Shown here piece by piece: positions 1 through 5,585 of a stretch of DNA of 29,367 nt (position 1 is its first letter; each line of letters begins with the position of its first letter). This stretch comes from a virus, in IMG/VR virus record IMGVR_UViG_3300020312_000003, positions 1 to 29,367 of that record. One strand, given 5' to 3'. The notes below the pieces were generated by a model. That model ran no database searches and was not told the origin of the DNA. It was given only the letters and a program-made list of their open reading frames with translations. Made by a program: the position numbers and the translations under genes.

Positions 1-2
1 TG

Positions 3-77
3 TACGATACTAAAAAAGAACTATCATTGGGTCGGTTCTACAACAAGGATAATATCATAGGGGAGATTCGTAAATGA
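3..77 (+). CDS. 3' end of an upstream gene (truncated by window edge)
   Basis: Frame 3 is open from the first base of the window to a TGA at 75-77, giving 24 residues that end in NIIGEIRK. The stop overlaps the ATG of the next gene in an ATGA arrangement, the usual translational coupling in phage operons. The other two frames hit stops earlier. Function cannot be judged from so short a tail. Confidence 0.5.
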   Translation, partial: YDTKKELSLGRFYNKDNIIGEIRK

Positions 78-313
78 TGCAAAGATGGAACAAACGACAG
101 TGGGCAGTCGCCAGTATTAATTTTCAAAATAATGTCAGCCCAAAGCTAAATAATGTCAGCCCAAACACTGATAGTCACAGAGCTACAGATCCTCTTTTGA
201 CTGAACTTCAAGAAATTATTTTTGATTTATATGATGAAGAAAATTTTGAATACGCAAGAAGATTGGAAGATTTTGAAATTTCTTTTATGAAATATTTGGA
301 AAATAATAGTTGA
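74..313 (+). CDS. small hypothetical protein with internal heptapeptide duplication
   Basis: A 79-residue soluble protein of unknown function. It starts with two consecutive ATG codons (74 or 77), about 8 bases after GGGGAG. Near residues 19-31 the block NNVSP occurs twice, seven residues apart, produced by an 18-base direct repeat in the DNA. The C-terminal half (from about residue 43) is acidic and predicted helical, with a pattern LQEIIFDLYDEENFEYARR. No signal peptide or membrane segment is seen. It sits in the early/accessory module, coupled to the truncated gene before it. I do not recognise the family. Confidence 0.6.
   Translation: MMQRWNKRQWAVASINFQNNVSPKLNNVSPNTDSHRATDPLLTELQEIIFDLYDEENFEYARRLEDFEISFMKYLENNS
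127..165 (+). repeat. tandem duplication, 18-base units with 21-base period
   Basis: The unit AAATAATGTCAGCCCAAA occurs at 127-144 and again, identical, at 148-165. The period is 21 bases, so the reading frame of the surrounding small gene is kept and the peptide block NNVSP is duplicated. Identity at synonymous positions suggests a recent event. Confidence 0.9.
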
Positions 314-345
314 CCTATGGTGCAGTTGTGATATTTAAGATAGCA

Positions 346-426
346 CAAGAGCAAAGTTGTTTAAATAGATCGTATGGGGTTGCTCTTGGATTGTCTCCTA
401 CAATTTAATGTTTGCCCCATACGATC
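346..426 (+). promoter_or_regulatory. intergenic RNA element with H-type pseudoknot potential
   Basis: The 136-base gap between the small genes ending at 313 and starting at 450 contains two interleaved perfect inverted repeats. Stem 1 pairs CAAGAGCAA (346-354) with TTGCTCTTG (380-388), 9 bp. Stem 2 pairs GATCGTATGGGG (368-379) with CCCCATACGATC (415-426), 12 bp. The 5' arm of stem 2 lies in the loop of stem 1 and ends one base before stem 1's 3' arm, which is the geometry of a coaxially stacked H-type pseudoknot. The long linker can form a further 5-bp hairpin, 390-394 with 400-404, exposing CTCCT. No T-tract follows, so it is not a normal terminator. It ends about 13 bases before the Shine-Dalgarno AAAGGA at 439-444, so it may control translation of the next gene. 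The pairing is seen; the regulatory role is inference. Confidence 0.6.
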
Positions 427-449
427 GCCATTAAAATGAAAGGATTAAA

Positions 450-701
450 ATGGTTAAAATAGTATCAGATGAGCTGATCACTCAGATAAACGATCAATTA
501 AAAGCAGTAGTTGAAGATGCAGTAAAAAAGCATATCGAAAATATGGATTGGTCACATGAACTAGATATATATGGTTTAGTTCAAGATGAACTAGCCCAAA
601 TGGATATGTTGGATTATATGGATACGACTACACTTGAAGATAAGATTGGTGATCAAGTAGATCATGCAGTTTCACAATTAACTATAGAAAGGAATAAATA
701 A
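450..701 (+). CDS. small acidic hypothetical protein
   Basis: An 83-residue acidic, Met- and Asp-rich protein, probably mostly helical (MVKIVSDELITQINDQ at the N-terminus). The start at 450 is set by AAAGGA at 439-444. It lies just downstream of the structured leader and two bases before the next gene. Its C-terminal residues IERNK are encoded by bases that also form the GAAAGGA ribosome binding site of the following gene. No recognised domain, signal peptide or membrane segment. It could be a small regulator or host-takeover protein, but nothing in the sequence proves that. Confidence 0.7.
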   Translation: MVKIVSDELITQINDQLKAVVEDAVKKHIENMDWSHELDIYGLVQDELAQMDMLDYMDTTTLEDKIGDQVDHAVSQLTIERNK

Positions 702-703
702 TT

Positions 704-931
704 ATGAACGTATATAGTCATAAGGTGTTGGATATAATTGGCACTACAGTTGAATTAGAAAATTTAGAAAATAATCTAAAAGTTGAAGTTTCAAAATTAA
801 TTCGTGAAACTTTAGACGATTGCCAATTAGATTTTATTGGTGGAAATGAATTAGATATTTTAATTGATACTAATGTTGATATTGAAAGCATTGTATCCAA
901 AGCATTAATAGAAAGGAAAAATGATGACTGA
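704..931 (+). CDS. small acidic hypothetical protein
   Basis: A 75-residue acidic protein of unknown function, similar in size and character to the gene before it, with which it shares a similar C-terminal signature (LIERKNDD against TIERNK). That likeness is at least partly explained by the embedded GAAAGGA ribosome binding site for the next gene. The start follows AGAAAGGAATAAATAATT. The stop overlaps the ATGATG start of the DUF932-type gene, so the three genes 450-2039 form a coupled set. Confidence 0.65.
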   Translation: MNVYSHKVLDIIGTTVELENLENNLKVEVSKLIRETLDDCQLDFIGGNELDILIDTNVDIESIVSKALIERKNDD

Positions 932-2039
932 TCAAATTGATATTGAAGAACTAATAGATGCGAACATTCAAAACAATCTTGAAGGTGAAAATAATATTGA
1001 AACATTCAAGACTAATGTTCCACCAAAATGGAATGTATCATTAGACGATTGTGGTTATAAACAGTTGCCCAATGGTACTGAATTTGTACATGATGATGTA
1101 CGCAATATTAGACTATTCGAGGATGTTGGAACTGTCGAACCAGTACCATTATTTGTGGATAAACCTTTTGGGGTTGGCATGGGAACAATGCAAAAACTTG
1201 AAAAGTATCGAGGGCTTATTTCAACGCATACTGGTGACGTTTTAAACTGTCGCCCTATCTCTGATACTTACAAACTTGTTAATCATTCTGAATTATTTGA
1301 AAAGCAGGGAAAGTATTTGCAGGATAACTCAGATTTACCTTTGGACAATGTTGAAGTCATTGATCGAGTATATGAGAATGGAAGACGTGCTAGTCGCACA
1401 ATTCATTTCAATGATCTTAAAATGGATGTAGGTCAAAATGACTTAGTTAAATGTCGCTTAGATGTTTTTAATTCTGTCGATATGTCTTGGGCTTTCCAAG
1501 TATTTAGTGGGGCTTATAGATCGCTATGTCAAAACACTCAAGTATTTGGTGGTGAAAAATCTTATCAACAAAAGCATTTGCATACACAGAATTTAAATGT
1601 CGATGCATTACTCAATAATGCTAATACTAGTTTGTCTTCTTGGCACTCTAATCAAGATCAAATGATACATTGGAAAAATACTCCTATCACTGATAAGAGA
1701 TTTGCTGATTTCCTAGCAGTGACATTATGTCGAGTTGAAAGGGGTAAAGGGTCGCAGTTAATTGCTGATAGCAAATATAAAGTCAATCAAAAGCTATTGG
1801 ATTTTATGGTGCAAGTATTCCAAAAAGAAAGTCAAGATTGTGGTGCAAATATGTGGTCAGCTTATAATGCTCTTACATATTGGTCAACGCATACTGATGC
1901 AAAGTATGTTGATGTCAATGGTAAAGATCAGACATTAGGTGAGACAAAGTCAAAGCATACTGTACAACTGCATAGACAAAATAAAGTCAGACAATTATTG
2001 TCAACTGATAATTGGAATAATTTAGCACTTGTCGCATGA
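921..2039 (+). CDS. DUF932-type phage/plasmid-like protein
   Basis: A 372-residue protein resembling the DUF932 (phage/plasmid-like, TIGR03299) family, whose biochemical role is unknown to me. Features that support this from memory of the family: a segment like NCRPISDTYKLVNHSELF near residues 110-127 (the 'vvs..Y.vi.n.e.f' block), CRLDVFNSVDMSWAF followed by YRSLCQNT at about residues 178-206, and a C-terminal SAYNALTYWSTH block at about 314-325. The start is ambiguous between 921 and 924 (ATGATG); GAAAGGA ends about 4 bases upstream. No catalytic motif is obvious. It is the largest gene of the accessory module; homologues occur widely on phages and plasmids, often near recombination or replication genes. 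Confidence 0.75.
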   Translation: MMTDQIDIEELIDANIQNNLEGENNIETFKTNVPPKWNVSLDDCGYKQLPNGTEFVHDDVRNIRLFEDVGTVEPVPLFVDKPFGVGMGTMQKLEKYRGLISTHTGDVLNCRPISDTYKLVNHSELFEKQGKYLQDNSDLPLDNVEVIDRVYENGRRASRTIHFNDLKMDVGQNDLVKCRLDVFNSVDMSWAFQVFSGAYRSLCQNTQVFGGEKSYQQKHLHTQNLNVDALLNNANTSLSSWHSNQDQMIHWKNTPITDKRFADFLAVTLCRVERGKGSQLIADSKYKVNQKLLDFMVQVFQKESQDCGANMWSAYNALTYWSTHTDAKYVDVNGKDQTLGETKSKHTVQLHRQNKVRQLLSTDNWNNLALVA

Positions 2040-2116
2040 TACACGATTGGATTACTAGTGCTTTTAAGCTAGTTTGGATAATTGTTTTAATAGCCATTTT
2101 ACTAGCAATATTTTAA
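2036..2116 (+). CDS. 26-residue membrane microprotein
   Basis: ATG at 2036 overlaps the TGA of the preceding gene (ATGA), and the frame stays open to TAA at 2114-2116. The peptide starts MIHDWITSAFKLVW and continues with about 17 unbroken hydrophobic residues (IIVLIAILLAIF at the end), so it would form a single membrane helix with a short polar N-terminus. There is no clear Shine-Dalgarno; translation would rely on coupling to the upstream stop. It ends just before the terminator hairpin. The size and overlap fit a phage membrane microprotein, but AT-rich DNA can give hydrophobic peptides by chance. Confidence 0.45.
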   Translation: MIHDWITSAFKLVWIIVLIAILLAIF

Positions 2117-2122
2117 AAACTG

Positions 2123-2150
2123 GGGGGTGTATTTACATCCCCTTTTTTTT
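2123..2150 (+). terminator. intrinsic terminator
   Basis: GGGGGTGT (2123-2130) pairs with ACATCCCC (2135-2142) across an ATTT loop, with one G-U wobble, followed by eight T (2143-2150). This closes the operon that starts upstream of 450. Confidence 0.9.
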
Positions 2151-2197
2151 ATGTATTATGTCACCTATAACAAAATAAAACCTTGAAAGGAAATAAA

Positions 2198-2461
2198 ATG
2201 ATAAAACATATAAAAGTACACAATATAAACAATAGACCTAATCAATTTCTAATTGTCACTCCAGATGCTCATTATTTTCAATCATACGAGAGTTTAATTG
2301 CTATGAGAGATAATGAGGGAAAAGTTTATTTAGATATTAATTACTGGGATTATTCAACAACCACTGGTAAATATAGAAATATATTTTTAAATGAAAATAA
2401 ACATTTGACACAGAAAAAGATTAATTCTAATGTTTATTCATTGGTTGATTTAAACAACTAA
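2198..2461 (+). CDS. small conserved-looking phage protein (DUF8033-like)
   Basis: An 87-residue protein. The frame is open from a TTG at 2183, but ATG 2198 is the better start because GAAAGGA lies at 2186-2192 inside that extension. The sequence has a core YFQSYESLIAMRDNEGKVYL then NYWDYSTTTGKYRNIFL near residues 55-71, which reminds me of a small phage family (DUF8033-like: 'yfqSY.s.ia.i...g.v.ld...wdyS.TT.kyr..FL'). Function unknown. It follows a terminator, so it needs its own promoter, which I could not place with confidence. Confidence 0.7.
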   Translation: MIKHIKVHNINNRPNQFLIVTPDAHYFQSYESLIAMRDNEGKVYLDINYWDYSTTTGKYRNIFLNENKHLTQKKINSNVYSLVDLNN

Positions 2462-2495
2462 TATTAAACTTTAATAACTTTGAAAGGGTTAAAAA

Positions 2496-2741
2496 ATGCA
2501 AAAATTAATTAAAGTAAATAAGGATTATATGGATAATATGGTTGCTTATGAATATAAAGATTTAAATCTAATTGCTCAACAAGTTCGAGCAGTAAAGATG
2601 CAAATTGATGCATTAACTGAATTATTAGAACATCAAGGTATTACTTGTTATGGTTCATCTAATAAACAATTAAAGTTAAAAGAGTATCAATTAGACGATA
2701 ACGAAAACTTTATTGTTAAGACTACTGAAAGGCAGTATTAA
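2496..2741 (+). CDS. small hypothetical protein
   Basis: An 81-residue protein of unknown function. The central part (about residues 25-47) is a predicted helix with a heptad-like pattern, IAQQVRAVKMQIDALTELLE, suggesting a short coiled coil or oligomeric helix. ATG 2496 follows GAAAGGG with good spacing. It is separated by one base from the zinc-ribbon gene that follows, and its last codons carry that gene's GAAAGG site. Confidence 0.65.
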   Translation: MQKLIKVNKDYMDNMVAYEYKDLNLIAQQVRAVKMQIDALTELLEHQGITCYGSSNKQLKLKEYQLDDNENFIVKTTERQY

Positions 2742-2742
2742 A

Positions 2743-2973
2743 ATGAGTATTCATGTTCCAAGTTCACAAGATATTTGTTCTTGTTCTGCTTGTGGTAAAC
2801 AACAAGAGAGATATTTATTTGTTATTGAAGATGATAAATATATTTGTGTTCATTGTTGGTTATCAAATGCAAATAAGTATATTGCAAATGAAAGAACAGA
2901 AAATAGAGTTAATGAAATGATAGATGAATGTGCAAATGCATACAGAAAAAACTACTTTTCATCTAATACTTAA
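2743..2973 (+). CDS. small zinc-ribbon-like protein
   Basis: A 76-residue protein starting at ATG 2743; an upstream in-frame TTG at 2713 has no ribosome binding site and would lie inside the previous gene. Two cysteine pairs, C14-x2-C17 (preceded by C12) and C35-x2-C38, have the spacing of a zinc ribbon, inferred to bind one Zn ion. The C-terminal half is helical and charged. Such phage miniproteins often bind nucleic acid or host protein, but the partner is unknown. It is the last gene before a terminator. Confidence 0.7.
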   Translation: MSIHVPSSQDICSCSACGKQQERYLFVIEDDKYICVHCWLSNANKYIANERTENRVNEMIDECANAYRKNYFSSNT

Positions 2974-2996
2974 TTAATAAAAAGTTCTCCCAAACT

Positions 2997-3028
2997 ACCC
3001 CTCATATTTATTTATGGGGGGTTTTTTT
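2997..3028 (+). terminator. intrinsic terminator ending the accessory module
   Basis: ACCCCTCATA (2997-3006) pairs with TATGGGGGGT (3013-3022) around a TTTATT loop, with one T-G wobble, and runs into seven T (3022-3028). It lies 24 bases after the zinc-ribbon gene. Confidence 0.9.
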
Positions 3029-3483
3029 ATGCATAAAATAATAATTACTTAAAGTATTAATATTATTAGTTATTGCATTTATATTGCTATTTTTGGTAAC
3101 ACCAATAAAACACTAATAAGTTTTATGTGCATAAAAAAGTCACTGGTAATTTTTCTATACATATATAAAAAGCTTTATTACTGTACACAATAAAGAAAAC
3201 ATTCATGTATTATTTTGTGATCTAAAGAAATTCTTTTCTTATTATAAGAATTTTCGACACGGATGGGTCGGTAGGGTCACCGGGGGTACTGGTACTTTGC
3301 TAGCAATGTCAACCGTAATTTTATATTTTGTAGTTTTTTGTATGAAAAATGGGGGTAGAACACGAATGGTTCTCCCAGCAGTGTCGTAAGGTATACATGT
3401 ATGTATACCCCGGCAGGTGATACCTTAGTATGATAGTAAATTTCTCATTTGTCAATGGCTATAAATTTTTTTTTATTGACTAA
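3029..3483 (+). other. 455-base gene-free region with clustered inverted repeats, upstream of terS
   Basis: No convincing gene on either strand. The region holds several perfect inverted repeats: 3173-3179/3189-3195 (CTTTATT/AATAAAG), 3228-3235/3246-3253 (AAATTCTT/AAGAATTT), an imperfect hairpin 3353-3361/3369-3376 (GGG-t-AGAAC/GTTCTCCC), and the palindromes at 3387-3427. Two GC-rich islands (about 3255-3300 and 3350-3420) stand out in very AT-rich surroundings; the first contains GGGTC twice and GTACTGGTAC. The position directly before the terminase genes is where cos or pac packaging sites and late promoters are usual in tailed phages. A packaging or late-control site is therefore inferred, not shown. 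Confidence 0.55.
3387..3427 (+). repeat. two mutually exclusive inverted repeats
   Basis: GGTATACAT (3390-3398) and ATGTATACC (3401-3409) form a perfect 9-bp palindrome with a GT spacer. The same left arm, as TAAGGTAT (3387-3394), also matches ATACCTTA (3420-3427) perfectly over 8 bp. As RNA only one pairing can form at a time; as DNA the short palindrome could be an operator for a dimeric repressor. It lies 67 bases upstream of the terS promoter -35 box. Confidence 0.75.
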
Positions 3484-3504
3484 ATGGGTGTCGATTCCTA
3501 TTAT
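3476..3504 (+). promoter_or_regulatory. sigma70-like promoter for the terminase/late operon
   Basis: TTGACT (3476-3481), 17-base spacer, TATTAT (3499-3504). An overlapping TATAAT (3502-3507) would give a 20-base spacer. Transcription would be expected to begin about seven bases after the -10 box, at or next to A3511, the first base of an in-frame ATG of terS. No other box pair this good was found upstream of the packaging genes. Confidence 0.65.
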
Positions 3505-3909
3505 AATAGTATGTCATTAAATTTATTACCAAATAGACAGAGTAAAAGAGAATTGACACCTCAACAAGAGTCTTTTTTAGACCACTTGTTTAAAAATGGT
3601 GGCAACATAACTGATGCTGCATTACAGGCAGGATACTCTCAAGGATCTGTAGGATGGCTCAAGGTATCATTAGCAGAAGAAATTGTAGAAAAGACCAAAT
3701 CTCTACTATCTATGGGAGCATTGAAGGCTGCAAATCAGGTAATCAGGACAATAGACAACCCTACACCAGAGAGGGGAGACGAACTACGCTTAAAAGCTGC
3801 AGAAACTCTACTCAATAGAGTTGGTTTAGGTCGTCAGGAGACTATGAATCATAATGTACAGGCAATTCATGGGGTAGTTTTACTGCCCCCTAAACGACAA
3901 ACAACGTAA
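3484..3909 (+). CDS. terS: terminase small subunit
   Basis: Putative TerS (141 residues from 3484, 132 from ATG 3511), which would recognise phage DNA and present it to TerL for packaging. An N-terminal helix-turn-helix-like segment, LTPQQESFLDHLFKNGGN then ITDAALQAGYS (about residues 22-52), is the classic TerS DNA-binding motif. It is followed by helices (LSMGALKAANQVIRTI, ELRLKAAETLLNRVG) used for ring assembly. It directly precedes terL. Neither ATG has a Shine-Dalgarno sequence. If the promoter at 3476-3504 is real, 3511 is the only start on its transcript and the mRNA would be leaderless; if transcription comes from further upstream, 3484 is possible. The family call is firm; the start is not. 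Confidence 0.85.
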   Translation: MGVDSYYNSMSLNLLPNRQSKRELTPQQESFLDHLFKNGGNITDAALQAGYSQGSVGWLKVSLAEEIVEKTKSLLSMGALKAANQVIRTIDNPTPERGDELRLKAAETLLNRVGLGRQETMNHNVQAIHGVVLLPPKRQTT

Positions 3910-3914
3910 AATGC

Positions 3915-5585
3915 ATGGCAGGAAGACCAAAAAAAGATCCTAACGCACCTAAAGCGAATTATAATCTATCCGTATTTCAAAAAGCACGTAGAGAAACACA
4001 AAAAAGACTACGTGAAGCTAACAAAAAAGCTAATAAACTAGCCATAAAAGCAGGAAATAGGAGAAAATATGCAGAAACTATTAAGAATAGTGCAATTAAA
4101 ATTGAAAAAGCTTTACAAGGCAACGATTCAGCTACAGTTGATGAGGGTGATTTACAAAATCTACCTAATTCTGTACAAAAACTTGTTGATGGTCGCGAAA
4201 TTGTTTTTAAGCCTAACGCAGGTCCTCAAGAAGACTTTTTATCGTCTCCAGAACGTGATGTATTATATGGGGGTGCAGCAGGAGGTGGGAAGAGCTTTAG
4301 CTTACTTGCTGATCCTCTTCGGTATTGCCATAATCCTAATCATAGAGGTCTTCTCCTAAGAAGAACATTAGACGAATTAACAGAACTTATAGATAAGTCA
4401 AGACAATTATATACAAAAGCATTTCCCGGTGCAAAATTTAGGGAGTCAAAATCAACTTGGGTGTTCCCATCAGGAGCAACAATATGGTTTACATACCTAG
4501 ATAAAGACAAAGACGTAACAAGATTTCAAGGTCAGTCTTTTAATTGGATAGGTATAGATGAAATAACACAGTATCCTACATCGTATGTGTGGGATTATCT
4601 CCGTTCTAGATTAAGATCGACAGATAAAGAGCTACAAGACAATTTATATATGAGATGTACTGCCAACCCCGGTGGCGTTGGTGGATGGTGGGTCAAGAAG
4701 ATGTACATAGAACCTTCTGAACCCTTTACGGCTTTCCCAGCGTGTGACATAGATACAGGAACACCTTTACTATGGCCCGATGGGCATGAAAAAGCAAGGC
4801 AACCGTTGTTCTTTCGTAAGTTTATTCCTGCACGGTTGACCGATAATCCCTATCTCATGGCTGATGGTCAATATGAAGCAATGTTGAGATCGCTCCCAGA
4901 AGTTGAACGAAAGAGACTTCTAGAAGGGGATTGGGATGTGGCAGAGGGAGCCGCCTTCCCAGAGTTTTCACGTACTAAGCATGTAGTCGAGCCTTTTGAT
5001 ATGCCGACTAACTGGCCCAGAATACGTGCAGCTGATTATGGATACGCTAGTCCATCTTGTGTTTTATGGGGTGCTATAGATTGGGATAATAATATCTGGG
5101 TTTATAGAGAACTTTACGTAAAACACTTGACTGGAGAGCAATTAGCTGATAAAATACTAGAAGTAGAACAATTAGATCCTACACCTCATTACACTGTCCT
5201 AGATTCTTCCTGTTGGAACAAAACAGGCTTTGGACCTTCTATAGCAGAAACAATGATGAGGACAGGAGTTAGATGGACTCCTGCTGATAGAAATAGGATG
5301 CAAGGTAAAATGGAAGTGCATAGTAGACTCGCTGACGATCCTCGTACAGAAGAACCTAGAGTTCGTATATTTTCTACGTGCAGCAACTTAGTTAAGCAAA
5401 TGGCAGGGATACCTTTGTCTAAAACCAATAGTGAAGATGTAGATACAAAAGCTGAAGATCATGCTTATGATGCTTTGCGTTATATGCTTATGTGTAGAGT
5501 AACAGGATATGCATCTATACATCAAACCTTAGGTCATATTAAAAATCAAGTATTTAAAGTTCAAGATGAGGTCTTTGGTTACTAA
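3915..5585 (+). CDS. terL: terminase large subunit (packaging ATPase/nuclease)
   Basis: TerL, 556 residues, drives ATP-dependent DNA translocation through the portal and cuts the concatemer. Residues 1-70 form a Lys/Arg-rich helical extension. Walker A is GGAAGGGKS (119-127, Lys126), Walker B is WIGIDE (211-216, Asp215/Glu216), and the coupling motif CTANPGG is at 248-254. The RNase H-like nuclease domain has candidate metal-binding acidic residues Asp374 (RAADYG), Asp430 (TVLDSS) and Asp519 (HAYDALRY). All key motifs are intact and the length is normal. The gene starts five bases after terS, again without a clear Shine-Dalgarno, and its stop overlaps the ATG of the next gene. Confidence 0.96.
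   Translation: MAGRPKKDPNAPKANYNLSVFQKARRETQKRLREANKKANKLAIKAGNRRKYAETIKNSAIKIEKALQGNDSATVDEGDLQNLPNSVQKLVDGREIVFKPNAGPQEDFLSSPERDVLYGGAAGGGKSFSLLADPLRYCHNPNHRGLLLRRTLDELTELIDKSRQLYTKAFPGAKFRESKSTWVFPSGATIWFTYLDKDKDVTRFQGQSFNWIGIDEITQYPTSYVWDYLRSRLRSTDKELQDNLYMRCTANPGGVGGWWVKKMYIEPSEPFTAFPACDIDTGTPLLWPDGHEKARQPLFFRKFIPARLTDNPYLMADGQYEAMLRSLPEVERKRLLEGDWDVAEGAAFPEFSRTKHVVEPFDMPTNWPRIRAADYGYASPSCVLWGAIDWDNNIWVYRELYVKHLTGEQLADKILEVEQLDPTPHYTVLDSSCWNKTGFGPSIAETMMRTGVRWTPADRNRMQGKMEVHSRLADDPRTEEPRVRIFSTCSNLVKQMAGIPLSKTNSEDVDTKAEDHAYDALRYMLMCRVTGYASIHQTLGHIKNQVFKVQDEVFGY

Noticed and set aside
368-426. 12-bp inverted repeat read as an intrinsic terminator
   Set aside because: The loop is 35 bases and no T-tract follows the 3' arm; the interleaved 9-bp stem makes a pseudoknot a better description.
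2143-2197. Possible promoter (TATAAC at 2166-2171) for the gene at 2198
   Set aside because: The expected -35 position falls in the terminator T-tract and has no match to TTGACA.
3029-3115. Hydrophobic peptide frame (KVLILLVIAFILLFLVTP) joined to ATG 3029 by a +1 shift
   Set aside because: No start codon in its own frame, no credible ribosome binding site, and T-rich DNA gives such peptides by chance; the needed frameshift has no supporting signal.
3251-3300. GC-rich island considered as a tRNA or tRNA-like gene
   Set aside because: No acceptor/T-arm pairing or anticodon arm of correct geometry can be drawn.
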